A stretch of DNA of 49,440 nt, taken from Corynebacterium urealyticum (lineage in GTDB: Bacteria > Actinomycetota > Actinomycetes > Mycobacteriales > Mycobacteriaceae). Shown here piece after piece: positions 25,729 through 34,520 of the stretch. The position numbers and the translations under genes were made by a program. Under the pieces are notes generated by a model. The model ran no database searches. It had not been told where the DNA came from and saw nothing but the letters and a program-made list of their open reading frames with translations. How positions within the stretch are numbered: the first letter of the stretch is position 1; each line of letters starts with the position of its first letter. The stretch is taken from contig DYZK01000067.1 of NCBI GenBank assembly GCA_020741275.1, positions 1 to 49,440 of the forward strand, read 5' to 3'.

Positions 25729-28700
25729 CTGCCACCTCCTTCTGACTGGCTATCTGCAGCAGAAACCTTTGTAGCCAAAGATGTAGCATCCGCAGCAGAC
25801 ACGTCCGAGGATTCCCGTAACTGCCAGAGCTCGGCGAGATCATCATCGCTCAGGCTCGCGATCCAGCCCTCGCCCTCTCCCACGACAGCTCCGGCGAGTT
25901 CTCGCTTGCCGGTGATGATCTCATGAATGCGCTCATCGAGGGTGCCCGCCGAGAAAAACTTATACACATCGACGTCCTGCTCCTGACCGATGCGATAGGC
26001 ACGGTCCGTCGCCTGGTCCTCCACAGCTGGATTCCACCAACGGTCAATGTGAATCACCACGGAAGCCCTGGTCAGAGTAATTCCTGTACCTCCGGCGCGG
26101 ACCGAAAGCAGCATGACCCCCGGCCCGGTATCACGCTGGAACTGCGCCACCAGCTCCGTGCGTCGGGACCGGCTCACCGCGCCGTCGAGCTGGAGTACGG
26201 GCAGCCCATACTCGGACTCGATCGCAGGCGCCAACATCCGGCCGAAGGATGGGAACTGCGTGAACAGCAGCACCTTCTTGCCCTCCGCCACGGCCTGGCC
26301 GATGAGCTCGAAAATCCTTTCGATCTTCGGTGAGCGATGCTTGCCGCCACGCAGGATCCCCGAGCCGTCTCCTGCGAAGTGGGCCGGGTGGTTGCAGATC
26401 TGCTTGATCTTCACCAGGGAGGCCAGGATCAGGCCACGGCGGCTGGCGGTTCCCTGTTCCAGCGCTTCCTCTACCTGCGCGATATACGCCTGGTAGAGGC
26501 TGGCCTGCTCGGCTGATAGCGGCACGGCTTCCACGTGCTCCCGTTTTTCGGGCAGCGCCACCCCCACGGCGGGGTCCGTTTTGAGCCGCCGGAGAATGAA
26601 AGGCTCCACGATCCGTTTGAGACGTTCGGTCGCGCCGGCGTCCTGATAACGCTCGATGGGGATCGCAAGGCGATTCTGAAATGCGGCGGCCGAACCCAGA
26701 ATCCCCGGATTCGCGAAGTCCATGAGGGCATAGAGGTCGGAAAGCTGGTTTTCGACCGGAGTGCCCGTGAGTGCAATGTGGTGATTGGCGGGAATCCCGC
26801 GTACGGCCCGGGACTGTTTCGTCGCGGGATTTTTGATGTTCTGCGCCTCATCGGCGACCACGCGCTGCCATTGGATCTTCTGATAACGCTCCGGGTTGCG
26901 GGCTACTGTCCCGTAGCTGGTGACGACGAGATCCGCCCTCCGGGCATGCTCCGGGAACTCGGCGTCGGTGACCTTCCCGGCCCCGTGATCCACGAGAACG
27001 GAAAAGCCGTGGATGTGGCGGGCGGCCTCGGACTGCCAGGCAGCAAGCACCGAGGTGGGTGCAACCACCAGGGTCGGGCCGGTAGCTTCCTGGTTCGTGT
27101 CTTGCGCCGACGTCTCTTCTTTCTCCCATGCCAGCAAGGCCAGCACCTGCAAGGTCTTCCCCAGCCCCATGTCATCGGCCAGAATGGCCCCCAGGCCGTG
27201 CTCTGCCATCCACGCCAACCAGTTCACACCGCGGCGCTGATGTTCGCGCAATTCGGTCAGAACCGTCGCGGGAAGCTCCACGTGCCGGGCGGGTGCGACC
27301 ACGTTCTCACGGTCGAAGAGCTGGCGCACCCAGCCGTCCACATCCACCCGGATGTTGTGGTCCGGGTCATCGTCTCCGCGTGCCTCGGCGGCGGCCTCCG
27401 CCTCCAGCAGCTCTGCCAGCGTGACCTCGCTGAGTTCCGACGCATCCTTCTCCGCCGCGTCCGTGAGCGCGCTGAGCCACCCGCGAGCCTTGCTCAGCGA
27501 GCCCTTGTCCAGGAACACGAACTGCCCGTTGACCTGCACGATCTGGCGAGCAGAGCTGATGAGCTCCAGCTTGTCCGCCTCCCCAACCGGGGTGCCGTCC
27601 ACAGAGAGGTTCCATTCGAAGTCCAGGAGCTGGTCCATCCCGAGCTTCCCGGAGCCCGGCCCGGAGCCCACCGCCTGAAACTTAGCTCCCACCTGCGTGG
27701 CTTTCGGGGCCCACGCTCGCGGGATCATCACGGGAAAGCCGGCTTCCTGCAGCCGGCTGGCCTTGGTGTCCAGTAGATCCGCCACGTCGTCGAGGTCCAC
27801 GCTGAAGGCCACCTGGCGGTCAAGGGCAGGGTCCCCGGTGTAGGCGGACTCTGGTGGGACCCAGCGGCCCACGGTTGCCCAGCGATCGACGGAGTTTAGG
27901 TGCCTAGCCAAACGGGGCCATACCTTTGCCGCCTGGTGCAGCCGCTGCTGGATCTTGCGCGCCTGATCATCCCCGGTGGTCGCGGTGTTGATTGGTGTGG
28001 CTGGCGCCCCATCCACCGACAGGCCCACTTCCAGCCGCCAGGTGAATTGCTTCGCCCCGTCATCGCCCGCCTGGTTCTGCCCGCGTTCCCGGTTGGCGGT
28101 GGAGCGGTCTTCTCCCAGAGACGACGACGCCACCGGCTCCCCAATCTCCCGGGCATCCGCCGGATCCGTGAGCCGGAAAACCAGCTGGGTCGCTGCGTCC
28201 CTAGCGCTGCTCCGCCATTCATTGAGCGCGGTGACGGTGGCGGGCCCCGCCTTCGCGGTGGCCCGCCCGGCGAGAAGATCAGTGACCAGCGGGCTTTCCA
28301 ATTCCTCGTATTCCGGGTGCCGGGCGCGATCGGAGATAAGACTCACGGCCATCCAATGCGCCCAGTCGTCAGCGGCGTCCCCCACCACGTCCCCAGTCCC
28401 GTTGCGCGCCAGGACTCCGGGGATTTGCGCCCGGAACCCGTTGAGCACCGCGGAATGCTCCCCGGCGGTGGCCAGCGTGAATCTGGGGTGCCACTGCTGA
28501 TCCTGCCGCTCCATCCGCACCATGACCCGCCCTGCCTTCACGGCGGCTTCGACGTATTCGAATAAGTCGATAAGGAAGATCACTTCGGGGCTCAACCCGG
28601 CGCGAACTTCGGGGTCGGCCGCGATCCGGCGCAAGTGTTCCAGAAGCGCAATAGATTGCTCCGGCACCCACGCTGCGGTGGGGATCGCGAGTGTGGTGGG

Positions 28701-28904
28701 CTTGCCACTCGGGGTGGAGACGAGCACCTGGCCTCGGGAGCGCAGCGGTTTGGCAGCCAGCACGGCGCGCAGCTCGTCGGGCCACTGCACGGCGGGGATG
28801 TCCTTGGCACGCATGACGATCTGACGGCCGTCGACTTTTTCGACCCACAGCTGCACGCCACCCCCGGCGGGTACGAGCGCGTGCAGCAGAAAAGCGGATC
28901 CCAT
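25725..28904 (-). CDS. SNF2-family helicase/translocase
   Basis: Superfamily 2 ATP-dependent DNA translocase (1059 aa). About 540 N-terminal residues form the SNF2-associated region of bacterial members. The RecA1 domain has motif I ADDMGLGKTLQ (about 574), motif II VVADEAQNIKN (about 683; DEAQ box) and TGTPVENQLSDLY. RecA2 holds LLSVRAGGTGI and motif VI TDRAYRIGQ, then DVDVYKFFSAGTLDERI. Such proteins remodel or slide along double-stranded DNA. It is the first gene of a run that continues with the SWIM, Mre11-like and SMC-like genes. The minus-strand sequence before the ATG is AT-rich (TTATAACT) and too close to the ATG for a standard RBS, so the true start could be leaderless or slightly downstream. 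Confidence 0.9.
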   Translation of the reverse strand: MGSAFLLHALVPAGGGVQLWVEKVDGRQIVMRAKDIPAVQWPDELRAVLAAKPLRSRGQVLVSTPSGKPTTLAIPTAAWVPEQSIALLEHLRRIAADPEVRAGLSPEVIFLIDLFEYVEAAVKAGRVMVRMERQDQQWHPRFTLATAGEHSAVLNGFRAQIPGVLARNGTGDVVGDAADDWAHWMAVSLISDRARHPEYEELESPLVTDLLAGRATAKAGPATVTALNEWRSSARDAATQLVFRLTDPADAREIGEPVASSSLGEDRSTANRERGQNQAGDDGAKQFTWRLEVGLSVDGAPATPINTATTGDDQARKIQQRLHQAAKVWPRLARHLNSVDRWATVGRWVPPESAYTGDPALDRQVAFSVDLDDVADLLDTKASRLQEAGFPVMIPRAWAPKATQVGAKFQAVGSGPGSGKLGMDQLLDFEWNLSVDGTPVGEADKLELISSARQIVQVNGQFVFLDKGSLSKARGWLSALTDAAEKDASELSEVTLAELLEAEAAAEARGDDDPDHNIRVDVDGWVRQLFDRENVVAPARHVELPATVLTELREHQRRGVNWLAWMAEHGLGAILADDMGLGKTLQVLALLAWEKEETSAQDTNQEATGPTLVVAPTSVLAAWQSEAARHIHGFSVLVDHGAGKVTDAEFPEHARRADLVVTSYGTVARNPERYQKIQWQRVVADEAQNIKNPATKQSRAVRGIPANHHIALTGTPVENQLSDLYALMDFANPGILGSAAAFQNRLAIPIERYQDAGATERLKRIVEPFILRRLKTDPAVGVALPEKREHVEAVPLSAEQASLYQAYIAQVEEALEQGTASRRGLILASLVKIKQICNHPAHFAGDGSGILRGGKHRSPKIERIFELIGQAVAEGKKVLLFTQFPSFGRMLAPAIESEYGLPVLQLDGAVSRSRRTELVAQFQRDTGPGVMLLSVRAGGTGITLTRASVVIHIDRWWNPAVEDQATDRAYRIGQEQDVDVYKFFSAGTLDERIHEIITGKRELAGAVVGEGEGWIASLSDDDLAELWQLRESSDVSAADATSLATKVSAADSQSEGGGR

Positions 28905-29164
28905 AGTTATAAGGGTCTACCATGACCCGCGGACACGCCGAATCGCCGCATATAAACGGCCGATTCTCATCCCACCAAGCCCCGGCAACACGGTATTTTT
29001 TCGGCCTTCTTTCAGGATTTTGGCAGAAAAACGTCGAGAATTCTGGCATCATGGCCGTGCTCAAGTTTTAAATATTGACTTCGACTAACCATTCGGCCGG
29101 CTTTTCATCGGCCCCGGGTGGTCTTTCAGGAAGTCTCGACCCTACGAAGAAAGAGACATTCTGT
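28905..29164. other. Divergent control region between the SNF2 operon and putP
   Basis: Gene-free 260 bp. The putP side has an AT-rich block at 29066-29080 with TTGACT but no well-spaced -10 after it. The SNF2 side has minus-strand TATAAC directly at the start codon. No strong inverted repeat was found. Confidence 0.4.
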
Positions 29165-30739
29165 ATGACAGACCAAGCATGGTTCGTCACAGCAATGGTG
29201 ATCTACCTGATCGCCATGATGTTCATTGGACTCCTCGGCTATAAGCAGACCGACGAGTACGAGGACTACATGCTGGGCGGCAGAAACCTTAACCCGTTCG
29301 TCGCAGCCCTGTCCGCTGGCGCCTCCGACATGTCCGGCTGGCTGCTCATGGGGCTCCCAGCCGCGATCTTCGTGTCCGGATTCTCTGAGCTCTGGGTTGC
29401 TATCGGCCTGCTGGGCGGTTGTGCCCTCAACTGGTGGTTCACTGCCCCGCGCCTGCGTGCTTACACCGAGGTGGCAGATAACTCCATCACCGTGCCGAGC
29501 TTCCTGGAGAACCGTTTCGAGGACAAGTCCCACGTGCTTCGCGTGGTCGCTGGGCTCGTTATCCTGCTGTTCTTCACCTTCTACGTGGCATCCGGCATGG
29601 TCGCCGGTGGCCGCTACTTCGAGTCCACCTTCGACTCCTCCTACGCGGTCGGCATCGCCGTAATCGCCGGCGTGACCGTGATCTACACCTTTGTCGGTGG
29701 CTTCCTCGCTGTGTCCTACACGGACGCGGTGCAGGGCTGCATCATGTTCATCTCCCTGATCCTGGTGCCGATCTTCGCGGTCCTGCACATGGATGACCCG
29801 AGCGCCATCTTCAGCTTCCAGACGGAGAACGCCTACGCTGCCTCCGGCCTGGACCCGAACCCGAACTGGTTCTCCCTGTTCAACGGCGTGGGCTTCGTGA
29901 CCATCATCTCCGGTCTGGCCTGGGGCCTGGGCTACTTCGGCCAGCCGCACATCATCGTGCGCTTCATGGCGCTGCGTACCCCACGCTCCGCACGCAAGGG
30001 CATGTTCTACGGAGTGACCTGGATGGGCCTGTCCATGGTCGGCACCGTCTTCGTGGCGATCATCGGCCCGGCGTTCTTCACCGAGAACCCCGATATCAAG
30101 ATCGTCGACCAGATCAACTTCGAGACGATTTTCCTGGACATGGGCCAGATCCTCTTCCACCCGCTGATCGCGGGTCTGGTGCTCACCGCAGTGCTGGCGG
30201 CCATCATGTCCACGATTTCCTCCCAGCTGCTGGTGGTCTCCTCCGCACTGGTCGAGGACATCTACAAGGGCCTGTTCAACAAGAACGCGTCCGACCGCCT
30301 GCTGCAGCTGCTCTCCCGCTTCGCAGTGCTCGCCGTCGCCCTGCTGGCGGTGGTCATCGCAGCCAAGCCGGATTCCGGTGTGCTGAGCCTCGTCGAGTTC
30401 GCGTGGGCTGGCTTCGGTTCCGCCTTCGGCCCGGTCATCATCGCTTCCCTGTACTGGCGTCGCCTGAACGCCCCGGGCGCGATCGCCGGCCTGGCTGCCG
30501 GTGCGATCGTTAGCTTCCTGTGGGGCGGCCTGGCTAACTTCGGCATCGCCGATAAGCCGTTCGGCCTCTACGAGATGATCCCGGGTGTGCTGGCCAACGT
30601 GGTCTTCATGGTCGGCGTGACCCTGATGACCAAGGAGCCTTCCGCGAAGGTTCTTGATGAGTTCGACAAGTCCATTGAGCTGAGCAACAAGGCCGATCGC
30701 CTCACCGAGAAGGAGTTCGTGGAGGAGGCAGCTAAGTAG
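29165..30739 (+). CDS. putP: Sodium/proline symporter
   Basis: Sodium:solute symporter family, 524 residues, about 13 membrane helices. It imports proline with Na+ as nutrient and compatible solute. The Na+-site region GASDMSGWLLMGLPAA follows the loop GGRNLNPF, as in PutP, and helices continue to the charged C-terminal tail (KSIELSNKADRLTEKEF). Start: ATG 29165 (MTDQAWF), the same length as the C. glutamicum protein; the frame opens at 29075 without a reason to use it. A purine-rich AAGAAAGAGAC precedes the ATG. The gene is divergent from the SNF2 gene across 260 bp that contain an AT-rich stretch (TTTTAAATATTGACT, 29067-29080), the probable promoter region. Confidence 0.92.
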   Translation: MTDQAWFVTAMVIYLIAMMFIGLLGYKQTDEYEDYMLGGRNLNPFVAALSAGASDMSGWLLMGLPAAIFVSGFSELWVAIGLLGGCALNWWFTAPRLRAYTEVADNSITVPSFLENRFEDKSHVLRVVAGLVILLFFTFYVASGMVAGGRYFESTFDSSYAVGIAVIAGVTVIYTFVGGFLAVSYTDAVQGCIMFISLILVPIFAVLHMDDPSAIFSFQTENAYAASGLDPNPNWFSLFNGVGFVTIISGLAWGLGYFGQPHIIVRFMALRTPRSARKGMFYGVTWMGLSMVGTVFVAIIGPAFFTENPDIKIVDQINFETIFLDMGQILFHPLIAGLVLTAVLAAIMSTISSQLLVVSSALVEDIYKGLFNKNASDRLLQLLSRFAVLAVALLAVVIAAKPDSGVLSLVEFAWAGFGSAFGPVIIASLYWRRLNAPGAIAGLAAGAIVSFLWGGLANFGIADKPFGLYEMIPGVLANVVFMVGVTLMTKEPSAKVLDEFDKSIELSNKADRLTEKEFVEEAAK

Positions 30740-30797
30740 CCTCTCCCCCTCCCTGCGGAAATTTTTCTGCAGCCTCGGGAACCAAACGTCGCCTCGC

Positions 30798-30812
30798 GTT
30801 GTCTAAGACAAC
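30798..30812. promoter_or_regulatory. Perfect 15-bp dyad touching the HNH nuclease start
   Basis: GTTGTC-TAA-GACAAC is a perfect 6-bp-arm inverted repeat whose last base is directly before the ATG at 30813. There is no Shine-Dalgarno sequence. A protein bound here would block transcription or initiation of the nuclease gene. The form resembles operators of GntR/TetR-type dimers, but no regulator is identified. Confidence 0.45.
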
Positions 30813-31478
30813 ATGGGGCGGCGTTTCTTTTTCTCTCTGGTCTTTCTCTCGGGCGTAGCTAGTCTGCTGTTTTTCACGACGTCAGTTCCCGCGCCAACCG
30901 ACTGGCTCCCTGGCGACCGCTCTGTGGATCAACGCTCCCAAGAGCTGGCCCGCCAGGCCCTAACGCGGGTGAAGGTCGTGCCCCAGCGAATCCGGGTTGT
31001 GGGCTACGACCGCACCCGCTTTCTGCAGGGCTGGGCGCAGAGCGTCGCCCCCGATGGCAGTTATTGCTCTACCCGAGAGCTGGTTCTGAACCTGAACTTC
31101 CCCACCCAGCCCGCCAGCCCCTGCCCGCGGGCCACCGGCGAGGCTCCCGATGAGTACTCCGCCGAGCTGGTACGCCCGCAGGGAACGGATATCGACCACA
31201 TTGTCCCGCTAGCCGCCGCCTGGGACCTGGGCGCACACGCCTGGAGCCCGGGGAAGCGCCACCGCTTCGCCAATGACTGGCACTATAACCTGGCGGTCAC
31301 CGCCTCGGACCTGAACCGGGAGAAGTCCGACGCCACGCTGGAAGCGTGGCTGCCGCCTGCTCCCGCTGCCCAGTGCCCCTACGTTGCCCGGTACCTCGTG
31401 GTTGCGGCACGCTACGGGCTGGCGATCACAGCCGGCGACGCTGCCGTGGCCCGCGAAGCCTGCCAGCTGCCCCGCTGA
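30813..31478 (+). CDS. Secreted HNH-type nuclease (DUF1524/GmrSD C-terminal-like)
   Basis: A 221-residue exported protein. A basic-hydrophobic signal (MGRRFFFSLVFLSGVASLLFF) is followed by a probable cleavage after about residue 27. The nuclease core is TDIDHIVPLAAAWDLGA near 125-141, with the DH metal-site pair, and NDWHYNLAVTASDLNREKSD near 153-172 (the N-x-x-x-N-x-x-KSD part of the fold). Four cysteines in the mature part could form two disulfides, fitting an extracytoplasmic enzyme. Related proteins occur widely in corynebacteria and mycobacteria. The likely role is degradation of external DNA for nutrients, or competition. ATG 30813 touches a perfect dyad and has no RBS. Confidence 0.82.
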   Translation: MGRRFFFSLVFLSGVASLLFFTTSVPAPTDWLPGDRSVDQRSQELARQALTRVKVVPQRIRVVGYDRTRFLQGWAQSVAPDGSYCSTRELVLNLNFPTQPASPCPRATGEAPDEYSAELVRPQGTDIDHIVPLAAAWDLGAHAWSPGKRHRFANDWHYNLAVTASDLNREKSDATLEAWLPPAPAAQCPYVARYLVVAARYGLAITAGDAAVAREACQLPR

Positions 31479-31489
31479 CCGGGGGTTTT

Positions 31490-31501
31490 GTGACTAGTCA
31501 C
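31490..31501. promoter_or_regulatory. 12-bp palindrome GTGACTAGTCAC ahead of a TTGACA
   Basis: Perfect palindrome 12 bp after the nuclease stop, followed by GAATTTTTT and a consensus -35 TTGACA at 31509-31514, just before the membrane-protein ATG at 31526. It may be an operator for that gene. A 4-bp stem plus T-run is too weak to be a convincing terminator. Confidence 0.35.
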
Positions 31502-31525
31502 GAATTTTTTGACAGAGTGGTTTAC

Positions 31526-32011
31526 ATGGATCAATTTATTACCGCTCTCCACGTCATCGCTGCGATCCTCCTCATCGGACCGGTCGCGATCGCTAGCTCG
31601 GCATTCGCTCCGACCCTGCGCGCCGCACAGTCCGGCTCCGCCAAGGCGGTGGGTTCCGTGGCAACCCTGGCTGGCATGACCCGCCGCTACGGCTACATCT
31701 CCCTACTGGTCCCCGTGCTGGGTCTGGTCGCCTTCATGACCGTGGACGGCGCGATGCAGAACTACGCCTTCCACGCCGCCATCCTCACCTCTCTGGCAGC
31801 CTGGCTCGTCCTGCTGCTGGCAGTAATCCCGCAGCAGCGCCGCGGCCTGATCTCCGTTGATGGCCTGGACGAATCCGACACCCCGGCGAGCGAGGATGAG
31901 CTCGCCGCCGTCCAGGGCGATGCGGCCAAGGGCCTGCCCGGCAAGGCTGCAATGTTCGGCGGCATCTTCAACCTGCTGTGGCTGGTCACCGCGATCCTGA
32001 TGTTCGTCTAG
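31526..32011 (+). CDS. Small integral membrane protein of unknown function
   Basis: A 161-residue protein with four predicted helices (about 5-26, 52-72, 78-98 and 141-160). A hydrophilic acidic loop (about 103-135, ISVDGLDESDTPASEDEL) lies before the last helix. The topology resembles DUF2269-type membrane proteins, but the match is weak. The natural start is ATG 31526 (MDQFITALHVIAAILLIGP) after AGAGTGG; the frame extends upstream through the nuclease gene only by chance. A strong terminator follows at 32055-32089. Function unknown. Confidence 0.75.
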   Translation: MDQFITALHVIAAILLIGPVAIASSAFAPTLRAAQSGSAKAVGSVATLAGMTRRYGYISLLVPVLGLVAFMTVDGAMQNYAFHAAILTSLAAWLVLLLAVIPQQRRGLISVDGLDESDTPASEDELAAVQGDAAKGLPGKAAMFGGIFNLLWLVTAILMFV

Positions 32012-32054
32012 CCCACTGATTCCCGCAGTCGCTCACGGGCTGCGCAAAAACCAC

Positions 32055-32096
32055 ATAGCCGTGGGAGCGAGGCTCGCTCCCACGGCTATCTTTATT
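32055..32096 (+). terminator. Intrinsic terminator after the small membrane protein
   Basis: Perfect 16-bp arms atagccgtgggagcga (32055-32070) and complement (32074-32089), 3-nt loop, then CTTTATTTT. It ends the plus-strand unit. Confidence 0.9.
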
Positions 32097-32129
32097 TTCT
32101 AGGCTTTGGCCGCCAGAAGGGCTACCCGG

Positions 32130-32176
32130 CCACGAAAAACCCGGCTGACCTGGGTTCTCCCACGTCAGCCGGGTTT
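32130..32176 (-). terminator. Intrinsic terminator of deaD
   Basis: Arms aaacccggctgac (32137-32149) and complement (32164-32176). On the minus strand the stem is followed by a run of T (TTTTTCG), about 12 nt after the deaD stop. Confidence 0.88.
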
Positions 32177-32187
32177 ACAGGTTTCGG

Positions 32188-34506
32188 CTAGTAGCGTCCC
32201 CCGCGGCGGTTATTACCGCGGCCGCCACGGCCTTCGACACCGCGGTCGTCCCGGTGGCGGCCCCCGCCCCGGCGATCCCCACGAGAGTCTTCAAAGCGGT
32301 TGTGGTGTCCACGGCCACGCCCGCGGCCACCGCGGTCGCGGTCGCGGTCGAAGCGGCCGCCACCCCGGCGGTCGCCCCGGCCCCGGTCATCGCGGTAGCC
32401 ACCGCGGCGGTCATCGCGGTCGCGGCGGTTGCCCGGGCGGCCCTTCGGGGCACCCGGATCCGGCTCGATATTGATCAGCTGACCGGACACGCGGGTCTGG
32501 TCGAGAGCCTCAAAGACCTGCTTCGGCAGGTCCGCCGGCAGCTCCACCAGGGAGTGCTCGGAGAAGATGCTGATGCGGCCGAAGTCGCGGGAATTCAGCC
32601 CACCCTCGTTGGCCAGGGCGCCCACGATCGCGCCCGGGCGCACGCGCTGGCGATGGCCGACGGAGAGCCGGTAGACCTCCATCTCGTTGCCGTTACGGTC
32701 CGTAAACCGCGGGGCTGGCTTGTTGAAGCGCTCCTCAAAGGAACGGTAGGCCCCGCCGCCACGGCGATCGGCATCCCCGTAACGGTCATCGCTACGACGC
32801 TTGTGCTCGCGGCGCGGAGCCTCCTCCATGAGGAACTTCTCCCCGCCCTGGGCACCGGCCGCAAGTGCCGCGGCGATGTCCTCCAGGGTGACCCCGTTGT
32901 CCTCCGCGTAGGTGGTCACCAGGTCGCGGAACACGGAGACCTGCGGGTCCTCGAGATTCTTGGTCAGCTCGCGGTTGAACTTCGCCTTGCGGGCCTCGTT
33001 GACCTGGTCAACGCTCGGCAGCTCGATCTCGTTGAGGCGGGACTTCGTCGCGCGCTCGATGGACTTCAGCATCCGGCGCTCGCGCGGGGTCACGAACAGC
33101 ACGGCGCGGCCGGAACGCCCCGCACGCCCGGTGCGGCCAATGCGGTGGACATAGGACTCGGTGTCGCGCGGGATGTCGTAGTTGAACACGTGCGTGATGC
33201 GCTCGACATCCAGGCCGCGAGCGGCGACGTCGGTGGCGACCAGGATGTCCAGGCGACCGTCCTTGAGCTGGTCGACGGTGCGCTCGCGCTGTGCCTGGGC
33301 AATATCGCCGTTGATGGCGGCAGCCTCGTAGCCTCGCGCGCGCAGGCGCTCCGCGAGCTCCTCGGTGTCATTCTTGGTGCGAACGAACATGATCATCGCA
33401 TCGAAGTCGGTGACCTCGAGAATGCGGGTCAGGGCGTCCAGCTTCTCGCGGTGGTGCACGATCAAGTAGTCCTGCTCGATGTTCTCCGCGGTGCGCTGGG
33501 TGGACTTGACCGTCACTTCCTGCGGCTCGTTGAGGTATCGCTTGGACAGGTGGCGGATCGCGGACGGCATCGTCGCCGAGAACAGCGCGACCTGCTTATC
33601 CTCCGGGGTGTCCTCGAGGATGCGCTCCACGTCCTCCTGGAAGCCCATGTTCAGCATCTCGTCGGCCTCGTCGAGCACCATGAAGCGCAGCTCGGAGATA
33701 TCGAGGCTACCCTTCTGCAGGTGGTCGATCACGCGCCCCGGGGTGCCGACGACTACGTGCGCGCCACGGCGCAGGCCGGAGAGCTGCGCACCATAAGGCT
33801 GGCCGCCGTAGATCGGCAGGATGTTGACCCCACCCATTTTCTCCGCGAAGTCCTCGAAGGACTCAGCAACCTGCAAGGCCAGCTCACGGGTCGGCGCGAG
33901 CACCAGGGCCTGCGGCTTGCGGGACTTCAGGTTCAGTCGGGACAGGATCGGCAACGCGAAGGCGGCAGTCTTACCGGTACCGGTCTGCGCGAGGCCGACC
34001 ACGTCCTCCCCTGCCATCAGCAGCGGGATGGTCTGTTCCTGGATTGGGGACGGCTCGGTGAAGCCGACGGCACGGACGGCGTCGAACACCTCCGGTGATA
34101 GACCAAGTTCGCCGAAACCGGCGCCGTCGTCGTCCTTGTTTTCCTGCTCGTTGTCCTGCGCGACGACGTCGTCCTGGCTGGACGCGGTCGGGGTGGTGTC
34201 GTTGTTTTTTTCTACGGTTTCCGCCTGCTGATCGGCCACAGTATCCTCTGGGTTCTCGTTCTTGTTCTTCTCGTTGTTGAGATTGTCGGTCTTCCCAGAA
34301 TCTTCTGCGCCCTCGGCTACAGCGGAGTCACCGGCGGATTCCATCGCGGAATCTTCGGTGTTCTCCCCCAACACATCAGAGATATTCAGTGGCGCGTCGT
34401 TGGCCGGCGCCTGCTGCTTCTCTTCCTGCAGATTGTTCTGAGCTACCGAGTAATCGTTATCCACCGGCTTGTTGACGTCGCCGGAGACGCTATCAGTATC
34501 ACTCAT
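32188..34506 (-). CDS. deaD: DEAD-box RNA helicase with RNA-binding domain and RGG tail
   Basis: Cold-shock/ribosome-assembly type RNA helicase (772 aa; E. coli CsdA is about 630). An acidic, Asn/Gln/Glu-rich N-terminal extension of about 130 residues precedes the Q-motif region (GFTEPSPIQEQTIP). Motif I is AQTGTGKT (about 179), II is DEAD (about 280), III is SAT, and VI is HRIGRTGR (about 458). A DbpA-type RNA-binding domain lies near 600-685 (VYRLSVGHRQRVRPGAIVGAL), then an Arg/Gly/Asp-rich RGG tail (690-772). ATG 34506 has no RBS but a TACTGT -10 eight nt upstream, so the mRNA is probably leaderless. It ends in a terminator at 32137-32176. Confidence 0.95.
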   Translation of the reverse strand: MSDTDSVSGDVNKPVDNDYSVAQNNLQEEKQQAPANDAPLNISDVLGENTEDSAMESAGDSAVAEGAEDSGKTDNLNNEKNKNENPEDTVADQQAETVEKNNDTTPTASSQDDVVAQDNEQENKDDDGAGFGELGLSPEVFDAVRAVGFTEPSPIQEQTIPLLMAGEDVVGLAQTGTGKTAAFALPILSRLNLKSRKPQALVLAPTRELALQVAESFEDFAEKMGGVNILPIYGGQPYGAQLSGLRRGAHVVVGTPGRVIDHLQKGSLDISELRFMVLDEADEMLNMGFQEDVERILEDTPEDKQVALFSATMPSAIRHLSKRYLNEPQEVTVKSTQRTAENIEQDYLIVHHREKLDALTRILEVTDFDAMIMFVRTKNDTEELAERLRARGYEAAAINGDIAQAQRERTVDQLKDGRLDILVATDVAARGLDVERITHVFNYDIPRDTESYVHRIGRTGRAGRSGRAVLFVTPRERRMLKSIERATKSRLNEIELPSVDQVNEARKAKFNRELTKNLEDPQVSVFRDLVTTYAEDNGVTLEDIAAALAAGAQGGEKFLMEEAPRREHKRRSDDRYGDADRRGGGAYRSFEERFNKPAPRFTDRNGNEMEVYRLSVGHRQRVRPGAIVGALANEGGLNSRDFGRISIFSEHSLVELPADLPKQVFEALDQTRVSGQLINIEPDPGAPKGRPGNRRDRDDRRGGYRDDRGRGDRRGGGRFDRDRDRGGRGRGRGHHNRFEDSRGDRRGGGRHRDDRGVEGRGGRGNNRRGGRY

Positions 34507-34514
34507 CGCACTTG

Positions 34515-34520
34515 ACAGTA
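34515..34520 (-). promoter_or_regulatory. -10 hexamer TACTGT for a probable leaderless deaD transcript
   Basis: Minus-strand TACTGT (TANNNT) ends 8 nt before the deaD ATG, the same spacing as at argS and the CBS-domain gene. No Shine-Dalgarno sequence is present. Confidence 0.45.

Noticed and set aside
32188..32460. Repeated Arg/Gly-coding units at the end of deaD as a DNA repeat array
   Set aside because: The units vary at codon level and encode an RGG tail typical of this helicase family; there is no regular period or spacer.
32254..34098. A 614-codon plus-strand frame opposite deaD
   Set aside because: Shadow of the DEAD-box gene; its Ala/Val-rich start is the complement of the RGG tail.
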